A stretch of DNA of 64,000 bases from Neocallimastix lanati (nom. inval.) (lineage: Eukaryota > Neocallimastigomycota > Neocallimastigomycetes > Neocallimastigales > Neocallimastigaceae), in assembly GCA_016946835.1 (NCBI GenBank), contig JACVTC010000077.1, forward strand, positions 411,001 to 475,000, in the 5' to 3' direction. A program made the position numbers and the translations under genes. How positions within the stretch are numbered: position 1 is the stretch's first letter; the number at the start of each line of letters is the position of its first letter. Under the pieces are notes generated by a model that saw only the letters and a list, made by a program, of their open reading frames with translations, did not search any database and was not told the origin of the DNA. Shown in pieces: positions 43,001 through 47,372 of this stretch.

Positions 43001-43499
43001 TCTTATTAATGTCATTTTCAACTGTAGTATAAATAGATTTATTAGTAGTAACAGTTTCTGTAACTTTTGGAATATTTTTTCTTTTTTCAATTAATGAAAT
43101 ACCTTCAGCTTCATCTATTAAAACTGAATCCATATTAGTAATAAATGATTTTTCACCATTACCATTATAATCACCTTCATTAAGGTAAGAACTTTCAATA
43201 ATAATATCACCTTCATTATTAACATCATCTTCTAAAAGAGAATATTCAATATTTACTACTTTAGTAATAGTACCATTTTCATCTTCATTAACAGTAACAC
43301 TTTTCTTTACATTTGCATTCTCATCAATTCCAAAGTTTTGATTTTCGAAATTTTCGAAATTTTTAACATCTTCTTTATCATAAAAAACTGTTTCTTCAAT
43401 AACTTCTGGATTTTCAGAGTTTGCATTTACAACCTTTTTAATAGTTTTGGTAACTTTAACATTATCATTTTTAACTTCTTCTAAATTAGATCCTAACAT
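19080..43499 (-). CDS. Giant repeat protein (8139 aa) with a C-terminal CaaX box
   Basis: One uninterrupted ORF with no visible intron, ATG at 43499 and TAG at 19082-19080. No signal peptide is seen (start MLGSNLEEVKNDNVKVTKT). Layout by residue: 1-190 acidic and unique; about 195-320, three DPVTG(R/K)KKYITKK modules; about 370-1980, repeats with EVPSEVPGKKKFIKRIIRYI then NPVTGEKEVVEDV, broken by five basic inserts (VFGKSNKRRNRKNKKGE); about 1980-6900, a second class (EVPSSEPGKKKFIKRIIKYI) carrying 18 copies of PGFLDKLAQKITDLVEP; about 6900-7980, older diverged repeats; the last 160 residues unique, ending GECIIM. By eye there are roughly 80-90 KKKFIKRII-type units. Each alternates an acidic PEVK-like block with a basic aliphatic stretch. 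The few cysteines I noticed are near the C-terminus. I do not recognise a family. Cytoplasmic, membrane-associated, multivalent scaffold or elastic function is inference. An open frame of 24 kb in this AT-rich DNA argues for strong coding constraint. Confidence 0.9.
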   Translation of the reverse strand: MLGSNLEEVKNDNVKVTKTIKKVVNANSENPEVIEETVFYDKEDVKNFENFENQNFGIDENANVKKSVTVNEDENGTITKVVNIEYSLLEDDVNNEGDIIIESSYLNEGDYNGNGEKSFITNMDSVLIDEAEGISLIEKRKNIPKVTETVTTNKSIYTTVENDINKSKGEQKSILNTNENDEQNKNDISTTTEVVVDPVTGRKKYITKKVTRKVVTKNVSTNEGEEVVSEASRSAETPEGDVSTTTEVIVDPVTGRKKYITKKITRKVVSKNISKGQKEIVSKTSKIVSKTPGIVSTKELPNGEVQTTELVVDPKTGKKKYVTKRIIRKILSTSVVESESESESEIVEQEVITEEQRGKINDENSSEEVKEEIIEVPSEIPGKKKFIKRIIRYITRVNPVTGEKEVVEDISEEPREVVPEVVLEEEPVEEVKEEIIEVPSEVPGKKKYIKRIIRYITRINPVTGEKEVVEDVKEKPREEVVPEVVEEEQPVEEVKEEIIEVPSEIPGKKKFIKRIIRYITRVNPVTGEKEVIEDVKEEKPIEEDIVSEVKEEIVPEQSIEEQPVIENAVSEVKEGDIPEKKNVKYRVFGKSNKRRNRKNKKGELVSEYSIISEGSKSEILPEEITEGVKEQLVNQEPREVAQEVVEGKEPAEEVKEEIIEVPSEVPGKKKFIKRIIRYITRVNPVTGEKEVVEDVSEEPREVVPEVVEEEEPAEEVKEEIIEVPSEVPGKKKFIKRIIRYITRINPVTGEKEVVEDVSEEPREEVVPEVVENDSEEPREEVVPEVVSEEPAEEVKEEIVEVPSEVPGKKKFIKRIIRYITRVNPVTGEKEVIEDVSEEPREEVVPEVVENDSEEPKEVVPEVVSEEPAEEVKEEIVEVPSEVPGKKKFIKRIIRYITRVNPVTGEKEVVEDVSEEPREEVVPEVVEEEEPIEEVKEEIIEVPSEVPGKKKFIKRIIRYITRINPVTGEKEVVEDVKEEKPIEEDIVSEVKEEGISEKKNVIYRVFGKSNKRRNRKNKKGELVSEDSIITEDSKSEVLPEEITEGVKEELVDQEPKEEVVPEVVSEEEPVEEVKEEIIEVPSEVPGKKKFIKRIIRYITRINPVTGEKEVVEDVSEEPREVVPEVVEEEEPAEEVKEEIIEVPSEVPGKKKFIKRIIRYITRINPVTGEKEVVEDVKEEKPIEEDIVSEVKEEGISEKKNVIYRVFGKSNKRRNRKNKKGELVSEDSIITEDSKSEVLPEEITEGVKEELVDQEPKEEVVPEVVSEEEPVEEVKEEIIEVPSEVPGKKKFIKRIIRYITRINPVTGEKEVVEDVSEEPREVVPEVVEEEEPAEEVKEEIIEVPSEVPGKKKFIKRIIRYITRINPVTGEKEVVEDVSEEPREEVVPEVVENDSEEPKEVVPEVVSEEPAEEVKEEIVEVPSEVPGKKKFIKRIIRYITRVNPVTGEKEVIEDVKEEKPIEEDIVSEVKEEGIPEKKNIIYRVFGKSNKRRNRKNKKGELVFEDSIISEDSKSEVLPEESTEGVKEELVDQEPKEVVPEVVSEEEPVEEVKEEIIEVPSEVPGKKKFIKRIIRYITRVNPVTGEKEVVEDVSEEPREEVVPEVVSEEEPVEEVKEEIIEVPSEVPGKKKFIKRIIRYITRVNPVTGEKEVVEDVSEEPREVVPEVVSEEPAEEVKEEIVEVPSEVPGKKKFIKRIIRYITRVNPVTGEKEVIEDVSEEPREEVVPEVVENDSEEPREEVVPEVVSEEPAEEVKEEIVEVPSEVPGKKKFIKRIIRYITRVNPVTGEKEVIEDVSEEPREEVVPEVVENDSEEPREEVVPEVVSEEPAEEVKEEIVEVPSEVPGKKKFIKRIIRYITRVNPVTGEKEVVEDVKEEKPIEEDIVSEVKEEGIPEKKNIVYRVFGKSNKRRNRKNKKGELVSEDSIISEDSKSEVLPEEITEGVKEELVDQEPKEEVVPEVVKEEEPAEEIKEEIIEVPSEVPGKKKFIKRIIRYITRINPVTGEKEVVEEQPIEEPVNEVKEEVVEVPSSEPGKKKFIKRIIRYITRINPTTGEKEVVEEPVEEVPVEEVPVEEVSSEPKEEVVLEDKPTEEEPIEEQPVVEQVTEVVEEQPVEEKPTEEKPVESEKKPGFLDKLAQKITDLVEPKDEDEEKPIEEKPVEEKPVEEVSSEPKEEVILEDKPTEEQPIEEQPVTLEDKSVEEPVSEVKEEIVEVPSSEPGKKKFIKRIIKYITRINPVTGEKEVVEEQPIEEPVNEVKEEVVEVPSSEPGKKKFIKRIIKYITKINPTTGEKEVVEEPVEEVPVEEVSSEPKEEVVLEDKPIEEQPVVEQVTEVVEEKPTEEKPVESEKKPGFLDKLAQKITDLVEPKEEDEEKPIEEKPIEEKPIEEKSIEEKPVEEVSSEPKEEVVEEQPIEEQPVTLEDKSVEEPVSEVKEEIVEIPSSEPGKKKFIKRIIKYITRINPVTGEKEVVEEQPIEEPVNEVKEEVVEVPSSEPGKKKFIKRIIKYITRINPTTGEKEVVEEPVEEVPVEEVSSEPKEEVVLEDKPTEEEPIEEQPVVEQVTEVVEEKPTEEKPVESEKKPGFLDKLAQKITDLVEPNEEDEEKPIEEKPIEEKPVEEVSSEPKEEVVEEQPIEEQSIEEQPVTLEDKSVEEPVSEVKEEIVEVPSSEPGKKKFIKRIIKYITRINPVTGEKEVVEEQPIEEPVNEVKEEVVEVPSSEPGKKKFIKRIIKYITRINPTTGEKEVVEEPVEEVPVEEVSSEPKEEVVLEDKPTEEEPIEEQPVVEQVTKVVEEKPTEDKPVESEKKPGFLDKLAQKITDLVEPKEEYEEKPIEEKPIEEKPVEEVSSEPKEEVVEEQPIEEPVSEVKEEIVEIPSSEPGKKKFIKRIIKYITRINPVTGEKEVVEEQPIEESVEEVPVEEVPVEEVSSEPKEEEILEDKPTEEEPIEEKPVVEQVTEVVEEQPIEEQPVTLDDKPVEEPVSEVKEEIVEVPSSEPGKKKFIKRIIKYITRINPVTGEKEVVEEQPIEEPVNEVKEEVVEVHSSEPGKKKFIKRIIKYITRINPTTGEKEVVEEPVEEVPVEEVSSEPKEEVVLEDKPTEEEPIEEKPVVEQVTKVVEEKPTEEKPVESEKKPGFLDKLAQKITDLVEPKEEDEEKPIEEKPVEEKPVEEVSSEPKEEVVEEKPIEEPVSEVKEEIVEIPSSEPGKKKFIKRIIKYITRINPVTGEKEVVEEQPIEEPVEEVPVEEVPVEEVSSEPKEEEILEDKPTEEEPIEEKPVVEQVTEVVEEQPIEEQPVTLDDKPVEEPVSEVKEEIVEVPSSEPGKKKFIKRIIKYITRINPVTGEKEVVEEQPIEEPVNEVKEEVVEVPSSEPGKKKFIKRIIKYITRINPTTGEKEVVEEPVEEVPVEEVSSEPKEEVVLEDKPTEEEPIEEKPVVEQVTKVVEEKPTEEKPVESEKKPGFLDKLAQKITDLVEPKEEDEEKPIEEKPIEEKPVEEVSSEPKEEVVEEQPIEEQPIEEQPVTLEDKSVEEPVSEVKEEIVEVPSSEPGKKKFIKRIIKYITRINPVTGEKEVVEEQPIEEPVNEVKEEVVEVPSSEPGKKKFIKRIIKYITRINPTTGEKEVVEEPVEEVPVEEVSSEPKEEVVLEDKPTEEEPIEEKPVVEQVTKVVEEKPTEEKPVESEKKPGFLDKLAQKITDLVEPKDEDEEKPIEEKPVEEVSSEPKEEVVEEQPIEEPVSEVKEEIVEIPSSEPGKKKFIKRIIKYITRINPVTGEKEVVEEQPIEEPVNEVKEEVVEVPSSEPGKKKFIKRIIKYITRINPTTGEKEVVEEPVEEVPVEEVSSEPKEEVVLEDKPTEEEPIEEQPVVEQVTEVVEEKPTEEKPVESEKKPGFLDKLAQKITDLVEPKEEDEEKPIEEKPIEEKPVEEVSSEPKEEVVEEQPIEEQPIEEQPIEEQPVTLEDKSVEEPVSEVKEEIVEVPSSEPGKKKFIKRIIKYITRINPVTGEKEVVEEQPIEEPVNEVKEEVVEVPSSEPGKKKFIKRIIKYITRINPTTGEKEVVEEPVEEVPVEEVSSEPKEEVVLEDKPSEEEPIEEKPVVEQITEVVEEQPAEEKPIEEKPVESEKKPGFLDKLAQKITDLVEPKEEDEEKPIEEKPIEEKPIEEKPVEEVSSEPKEEVVEEQPIEEQPIEEQPIEEQPVIIEDKPVEEPVSEVKEEIVEVPSSEPGKKKFIKRIIKYITRINPVTGEKEVVEEQPIEEPVEEVPVEKVPVEEVSSEPKEEIILEDKPTEEEPIEEKPVVEQVTEVVEEQPIEEQPVTLDDKPVEEPVSEVKEEIVEVPSSEPGKKKFIKRIIKYITRINPVTGEKEVIEEQPIEEPVNEVKEEVVEVPSSEPGKKKFIKRIIKYITRINPTTGEKEVVEEPVEEVPVEEVSSEPKEEVVLEDKPTEEEPIEEQPVVEQVTEVVEEQPVEEKPTEEKPVESEKKPGFLDKLAQKITDLVEPKEEDEEKPIEEKPIEEKPVEEVSSEPKEEVVEEQPIEEQPIEEQPVTLDDKPVEEPVSEVKEEIVEVPSSEPGKKKFIKRIIKYITRINPVTGEKEVVEEQPIEEPVNEVKEEVVEVPSSEPGKKKFIKRIIKYITRINPTTGEKEVVEEPVEEVPVEEVSSEPKEEVVLEDKPTEEEPIEEQPVVEQVTEVVEEKPTEEKPVESEKKPGFLDKLAQKITDLVEPKEEDEEKPIEEKPIEEKPVEEVSSEPKEEVIEEQPIEEQPVILEDKPVEEPVSEVKEEIVEVPSSEPGKKKFIKRIIKYITRINPVTGEKEVVEEQPIEEPVNEVKEEVVEVPSSEPGKKKFIKRIIRYITRINPTTGEKEVVEEPVEEVPVEEVPVEEVSSEPKEEVVLEDKPTEEEPIEEQPVVEQVAEVVEEQPVEEKPTEEKPVESEKKPGFLDKLAQKITDLVEPKEEDEENPIEEQPIEEPVEEVPVEEVSSEPKEEVVEEQPIEEQPIEEQPVTLEDKSVEEPVSEVKEEIVEVPSSEPGKKKFIKRIIKYITRINPVTGEKEVVEEQPIEEPVNEVKEEVVEVPSSEPGKKKFIKRIIKYITRINPTTGEKEVVEEPVEEVPVEEVSSEPKEEVVLEDKPTEEEPIEEKPVVEQVTKVVEEKPTEEKPVESEKKPGFLDKLAQKITDLVEPKDEDEEKPIEEKPVEEVSSEPKEEVVEEQPIEEPVSEVKEEIVEIPSSEPGKKKFIKRIIKYITRINPVTGEKEVVEEQPIEEPVEEVPVEEVPVEEVSSEPKEEEIIEDKPTEEEPIEEKPVVEQVTEVVEEQPIEEQPVTLDDKPVEEPVSEVKEEIVEVPSSEPGKKKFIKRIIKYITRINPVTGEKEVVEEQPIEEPVNEVKEEVVEVPSSEPGKKKFIKRIIKYITRINPTTGEKEVVEEPVEEVPVEEVSSEPKEEVVLEDKPTEEEPIEEKPVVEQVTEVVEEKPTEEKPVESEKKPGFLDKLAQKITDLVEPKEEDEEKPIEEKPIEEKPVEEVSSEPKEEVVEEQPIEEQPIEEQPVTLEDKSVEEPVSEVKEEIVEVPSSEPGKKKFIKRIIKYITRINPVTGEKEVVEEQPIEEPVNEVKEEVVEVPSSEPGKKKFIKRIIKYITRINPTTGEKEVVEEPVEEVPVEEVSSEPKEEVVLEDKPSEEEPIEEKPVVEQITEVVEEQPAEEKPIEEKPVESEKKPGFLDKLAQKITDLVEPKEEDEEKPIEEKPIEEKPIEEKPVEEVSSEPKEEVVEEQPIEEQPIEEQPIEEQPVIIEDKPVEEPVSEVKEEIVEVPSSEPGKKKFIKRIIKFITRINPVTGEKEVVEEQPIEEPVEEVPVEKVPVEEVSSEPKEEIILEDKPTEEEPIEEKPVVEQVTEVVEEQPIEEQPVTLDDKPVEEPVSEVKEEIVEVPSSEPGKKKFIKRIIKYITRINPVTGEKEVIEEQPIEEPINEVKEEVVEVPSSEPGKKKFIKRIIKYITRINPTTGEKEVVEEPVEEVPVEEVSSEPKEEVVLEDKPTEEEPIEEQPVVEQVTEVVEEQPVEEKPTEEKPVESEKKPGFLDKLAQKITDLVEPKEEDEEKPIEEKPIEEKPVEEVSSEPKEEVVEEQPIEEQPIEEQPVTLDDKPVEEPVSEVKEEIVEVPSSEPGKKKFIKRIIKYITRINPVTGEKEVVEEQPIEEPVNEVKEEVVEVPSSEPGKKKFIKRIIKYITRINPTTGEKEVVEEPVKEVTVEEVSSEPKEEVVLEDKPTEEEPIEEQPVTLEDKPVEEPVSEIKEEIVEVPSSEPGKKKFIKRIIRYITRINPTTGEKEVVEEPVEEVPVEEVSSEPKEEVVLEDKPIKEEPIEEKPVVEQVTEVVEEQPAEEKPTEEKPVESEKKPGFLDKLAQKITDLVEPKEEDEEKPIEEQPIEEPVEEVPVEEVSSEPKEEVVEEQPIEEQPVTLEDKPVEEPVSEVKEEIVEVPSSEPGKKKFIRRIIKYITRINPVTGEKEVVEEQPIEEPVNEVKEEVVEVPSSEPGKKKFIKRIIKYITRINPTTGEKEVVEEPVKEVTVEEVSSEPKEEVVLEDKPTEEEPIEEQPVTLEDKPVEEPVSEIKEEIVEVPSSEPGKKKFIKRIIRYITRINPTTGEKEVVEEPVEEVPVEEVSSEPKEEVVLEDKPIKEEPIEEKPVVEQVTEVIEEQPAEEKPTEEKPVESEKKPGFLDKLAQKITDLVEPKEEDEEKPIEEKPIEEKPVEEVSSEPKEEVVEEQPIEEQPVTLEDKPVEEPVSEVKEEIVEVPSSEPGKKKFIRRIIKYITRINPVTGEKEVVEEQPIEEPVNEVKEEVVEVPSSEPGKKKFIKRIIRYITRINPTTGKKEVIEEPVEEIPVEEVSSEPKEEVVLQDKPTEEERNEEQPIEEPVSEVKEEIVEVPSSEPGKKKFIKRIVKYITRINPITGEKEVVEQKENDKPVSEITEEIIEIPSVNVKDEIVFDEDTKEEPISEINEEIIEVPSEETDKKKYRKRYIKYIKRINPKTGENEIVNQQYINEKKNESEVNEEIMEIPSEESSKKKLMKRVVKYVRKVNSQNGRKEKEEFVENESENENEINDDMHITKRVVTEYITVEDEESENESVNYNESKINSKGNEKIGEENEEVSYVTKAVVTELVALVESEDEDEKKEKTGRLQVDGTLENETVEEKIVGNEVKEKKKSKKSKDRLFGKLKFGFKKNKKSKKQLKDVSSNINENEETEKYIKKEEVVETAEEQGETKYIRRIIKYRINPITGEKEVIDEPVEHDSHDMYTVREEIVEVPSDSSQRRFVKRIIKSIIKINPSTGEREVIEEEPIDEIIEQFDQPICIIREEIVEVPSEEQGKKRFVKKIIRKYVRINAITGEKEYIDGLQIQNPVINTREEIVEIPEEEEDDDDEEIGSAKYIRRVIRYKINPITGEKEMIEEPVEYVSEEMAATKEEIVELPLDESGKRRFVKRIVKYITRVNPLTGENEVIEGDSIDEPIEQFEEPICTVKEEIVEVPSEEVGKKRFVKKIMRTYIKINPITGEREIIDGNQIQKLTETSAEEQNGSSNAQRIVKYRINPITGQREIVNGSDDLIEEDIEESVTTVKEEIIEVPSNESGKKRYAKRIIRYVTKINTVTGEREVIEEEPIVEPIEKESVVVINEEIVEIPSEGSSRKSFIKRIIRYLIKINLDNGEKEILAKQIYEEPIYNVKEEIVEVPSEESKASYSKRITRYRVNPATGEREVIDEQEISNEQAEDKFEGKDTEGVREEIVEIPSDEMGKSKFVKRIIKYVTRIDPVTGKKEVIEEDPIEESIDQSEEPETSIKEEVVEVPSDVKGKSVLVKRTIKYIYRVNPYTGEKEVAGEQTFEEPFEDISEEFEILNEDIIEAPYSEPSKRKFQKRTIKYTVNVHPITGDRDVVGKQQMDKPIQDLEEPVSLVKEEIVEVQSEIPGQRKFVKKIKNYNVKVDPITGEKKVIDEQNVEETIEGFKYRSLNEINSHNVEVFTEGNSIENREDIKQSSYREYEDYIDNNKRVVDESVTFKNQNDSSYNHLTDQKSIDENDDECIEVENHVVEQDVHPQDLSTSSEKHDLKKNLASVSEETEKTNVADESSKKQIEHKKSSKKNVKKVSKKGENTVAENGECIIM
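19600..22750 (-). repeat. Diverged repeat zone of the giant gene (residues ~6900-7970)
   Basis: About 15-20 units keep the frame EEIVEVPS...(K/R)(K/R)F(V/I)K(R/K)II then NP.TGE(K/R)E but differ widely in sequence. One insert near 21850-21940 (DRLFGKLKFGFKKNKKSKK) resembles the basic inserts of the N-terminal half. The divergence contrasts with near-identity in the central array, so this end was not included in the recent homogenisation. Confidence 0.8.
22800..37560 (-). repeat. Central super-repeat array of the giant gene
   Basis: Eighteen copies of the PGFLDKLAQKITDLVEP segment lie at + strand positions near 23361, 24317, 25274, 26345, 27035, 27995, 28680, 29370, 30047, 31118, 31823, 32432, 33107, 34081, 35056, 35731, 36421 and 37085. 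Spacing falls in classes of about 610-705, 955-975 and 1071 bases. Between them lie two or three KKKFIKRII units and runs of PIEEKPIEEQ. All spacings are compatible with the reading frame. Confidence 0.9.
25368..27500 (-). repeat. Large internal duplication, partner at 30141-32288
   Basis: Landmarks in this block recur in the same order at a constant offset of 4773 bases, rising to 4788 after an extra PIEEQ pentamer. The pentamer lies before 31926. Over 2 kb the two copies differ at only a few positions that I could see. Confidence 0.8.
37560..42400 (-). repeat. N-terminal repeat array with five basic inserts
   Basis: About 19 units (EVPSEVPGKKKFIKRIIRYI, NPVTGEKEVVEDV, SEEPREEVVPEVV) are broken by five copies of a block reading YRVFGKSNKRRNRKNKKGEL then SEDSIISEDSKSEVLPEEIT. 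The inserts are at + strand positions near 37780, 39030, 39860, 40460 and 41715. The KRRNRKNKK cluster could be a nuclear localisation or acidic-lipid binding patch. A 600-bp segment at about 39900-40500 is repeated almost exactly at 40500-41100. Confidence 0.85.
42480..42990 (-). repeat. N-terminal DPVTG modules of the giant gene
   Basis: Three related modules have TTTEVVVDPVTGRKKYITKK followed by VTRKVV or ITRKVV. They share the turn NP/DP-x-TG and the following basic strand with the main repeat, so they look like the ancestral form of it. Confidence 0.75.
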
Positions 43500-44624
43500 T
43501 TTAATTTTACTTTTACTTCAATTATAAGAAAATAAAATAAATTGTATTGTCTATTTATATTTTAGAATTTAATTAAATTTGTTATTTTTTATAACAAAAA
43601 TTGATAGTAAAGTTTTTTTTGTTTGTTTTATTTATTTTTTTTTTTTAATTTGATTTTTATAAAAAGATTTGTTTTATTATTTTTATTATATAAATCTTTT
43701 ATTTTTTAATTTAATTTATTTATAATACTTTAATAAAAATTATATAAAATTATCCAGAAATAATTTTTCTTGCTTATTTTTTTATTTCCCTTTTGATATA
43801 TATAAATTATAAATTAAATATTTTTTTATACAATAGACTTTATAAATATTCACTTAACCTAAACTAATATCTTTTTTAAAAATAATATATATATTAACTA
43901 TTATAGTTTTTTATAATTAAATTAGTACTTTAAAGAATATATGCATGTATAAAATTTTGTTATGTTATTATAATATATATATATATAATTTTGTTTTTTT
44001 AACGAGATAAATCGTAAAATTAATAAATAGTTTTGTTTAATTATATATATATATATTATACTATTTATTATAATTTATTATAAATATTAATATATTTTTT
44101 GATATATCTTTATATGTTTTATTGTTAAAAAAAATTCTATTTTTATTTTTTCTAACTTTAAATTTTAATATTCATAAATATAAAATTTCTATGTATTTTT
44201 AAAATGTCTTTATACAATTCTGTATTATTAACAAATTCCCTTTTCCCGAAATTAAAAGGTTTATTTTTTATATTTAAAATTTCTTTTTTTTTTTTTTTTT
44301 TTCTTTTGAATTTATTTAAAAAAAATTTTATTCTTAATTATTTATTACTTTTTTTTTTTTATTATTATTCTATATTATTCTATATAACTAATAATAATAA
44401 TAATAATATTGTTTAAATAGAAGAAAAAAAAAATTAAAATGAAACAACAATTTTTCTCTATTTATAATGAAAAAAATTTTCAATTTCCAATATAAATGTT
44501 TTTTTATAAATTTTAATAAAAAGCTATATATATTATTAATAAACAATAGTATATTATTTGATATTTAATAAAGTTTTCCAATATTTTTTTTTTTTTTGAT
44601 TTTTATTCCTTTATTTATTTATTT

Positions 44625-44670
<46 letters not shown>

Positions 44671-44724
44671 TATTTTTGAAATTTTAATAATAATAAAATA
44701 ATTTTATAAATAATTATATTATTA

Positions 44725-44769
<45 letters not shown>

Positions 44770-46326
44770 CATTATTATTATTTTAAAAAAAAAAAAAAAA
44801 AAATACTTAATAATTAAATTCTTGATATTGGATAAAAATATTATAATTAATATTTTTTAATTACAAATTTATATTTCATATATAATTGATTATAATATAG
44901 GTTTAATATTGCAAAACGATTTGATGTCAAATTAATTAAATAATAACTATAAAAGAAAAATAAATATTAATAACTTAAAAAATATAAAAACTTAATTTTT
45001 TTTTTCATACATATTAATAGTAGTTAATAGGAATAATATATGTACATATTATATATCAAAAAGTAAATTAATGATTGAAAAATAACTTTAATATATTCCG
45101 TTATTAATAATATATTTTGAATTTATTTTAATATATTTATAAATATATTTGATTCATATTTTATTATATTATAATTGCTATTACATATATAATACATTAA
45201 TAATATTTATAAAACATTTTTAATATTAATTGTATTAATAATAATAATACATTATTATATAAAAATAATATAATTGAAATGCCACACATCTTATCTATTT
45301 AAATAATACTTTTTTAATATATTAAATTTTCTAAAATTGGATTTTATTATTTTTTTTCTTTCTTTTATATAGTTATTTATTATGTTTTAGTCATTTTTTG
45401 TTAATATTAATGTTACTAATAATATATTATTTATATATTACAAATTAAATAATTTATATAAAAAATAAAATCACATTTATTTAATTCTTTAAAAAATTTA
45501 ATTTACTAATATATTATTTAATGTATTTTGATTATACTAAATTATATTAAAATATGAATTTATTATAAATTAATTTATAGATAAATTTAATTTTTATAAT
45601 TTGTACAACTAAACTTTAGTTCATATTATAATAAAAAAAATAAACAATTTAAATTGTATATTTATTATAGAATTAAAATATATATACAAAAGAATTATTT
45701 TATATAGCTTAAACTTTATTTATTATAATAAGATAATGTAACATAATTTTTAAGTAAAATTTTTAGAAAAAAAAAAGTTTTATCTTTTCTTAAAATCTAT
45801 GAAATAAAAATAAAAATATTTAATCTAACCCTTATAAATGTAAAACTTAACCCTAAATATATTTTTAATATTTTATTATTATAAAATTAAAATTATTTCA
45901 TCAAATTTAATTTAAAATATTAAATAAATAAATAAAAAATTAGTTTTTCATATTTTTTTTGTATTTTATTAATTTCATAAATTAACTTCATTTATGATTA
46001 AAAAATGAAATTTTAAATATATTTAATATCTTTCAGTAAAGGATTTTAAATAACTTTTAAAAATTAAAATATTAAAAATTCCATTAAAAAATTGTTAAGC
46101 TATGAAAGACGAATCATTTAAAGTTTTGTTAATAAAAAATTAATAATAAGGTAAAAAGAAAAATAATAAAAAATTAATAAAAGGGTAAAAAGAAAAATAA
46201 TTAGAGTTTTTTTATTAATTTTTAATAAGATTAAATATTGATGAAATTTATATAAATATTTATAAGAATATATTTATTAGTATTAAAGTAAAAATCATCA
46301 TTGTTTATAAATTCTTGTAAATAATG
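43500..46326. other. AT-rich upstream/intergenic region of the giant gene
   Basis: The first few hundred bases should hold the promoter of the giant gene; no unambiguous TATA or other element can be picked in such sequence. There are (ATTT)n at about 44615-44665, ATT repeats at about 44720-44780, and long T and A runs. A patch at 44158-44265 reads on the minus strand as FGKREFVNNTELYKDILKIH before TAA, possibly a stray exon. Nothing else is recognisable. Confidence 0.5.
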
Positions 46327-46517
46327 TATGCCTTGTTCTCTTTATATCATAAATAATGATACGTAGTGAAAAAAATGTTTAAAAGAATATTAATACTAAA
46401 TATTATTATAAATTATTTTTTTATGTCTTGTTCTCTTTATATCATAAATAAATGATACGTAGTGAAAAAAATGTTTAAAAGAATATTAATACTAAATATT
46501 ATTATAAATTATTTTTT
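46327..46517. repeat. 95-bp tandem duplication
   Basis: TATGCCTTGTTCTCTTTATA and the following sequence through ATTATTATAAATTATTTTTT are repeated at 46422 with one C/T change and an extra A. The high identity marks a recent duplication. Confidence 0.9.
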
Positions 46518-46710
46518 AAAGTCTTTTTTTTATTTTTTTTATATAGGAATAAATTTTTAATAATTAAGTTTGGTGTAACATTTAGAATTATAAATTAAGT
46601 AAATTAAAACTTTAAATAAATAAATGAATTGTAATATATATATTTTATTTTTGGAAATGTAAAATGTTTAAAAAAAAAATAAAAATAAATACTCAATAAT
46701 TATTATTAAT

Positions 46711-46742
<32 letters not shown>

Positions 46743-47334
46743 GAGTAGTATATCTGATTCAAATTTAATTTATGTATTTAAAAAAATTGAAAATAAAGTT
46801 TTTATTTATTTTTATTTATTCCATAATTATAAATGAAATTTTAACCTTATTAATTATCTAATTTCAAATTTTTAACATATTTGTGTATATTATAAACCTA
46901 AATTTAGGTAAAAAAAAAAAAGAATAACATAGAATTTTTTTTTTTTTTTTTTTTTTTTTTTTCAAAATCAAAGCCCTTTTTTTTTTTTTTTTTTTTTTTT
47001 ATAGATATATAAAATTTTATATGATTTTGATATTTTTAAGTAAAATCTCATAATAAAAAAATTGAAAAATATAATAATTTTATTGTTAAAGTAATTACAT
47101 TGAAGGAAATAATTATAATATTTATAATTAAAGTATTATTAATAATGTATAAAATATAAAATATAAAATATTAATATTAGTTATTTTATAAAAGAATAAT
47201 ACAATAAATGTTACTTAAAATAAAATATTTATTTATTTTATATAATGAATACGCCAATATAAATTTACTGAGAAAATAATGGCAATAATAATGAAATAAT
47301 AATAAAAATTAATATAAGTTTGATACATTTATTG

Positions 47335-47372
<38 letters not shown>

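Noticed and set aside
44204-44416. 70-codon plus-strand ORF
   Set aside because: After about 25 residues it becomes poly-Phe from a T run; the minus strand looks slightly more coding-like, but support is weak for both.
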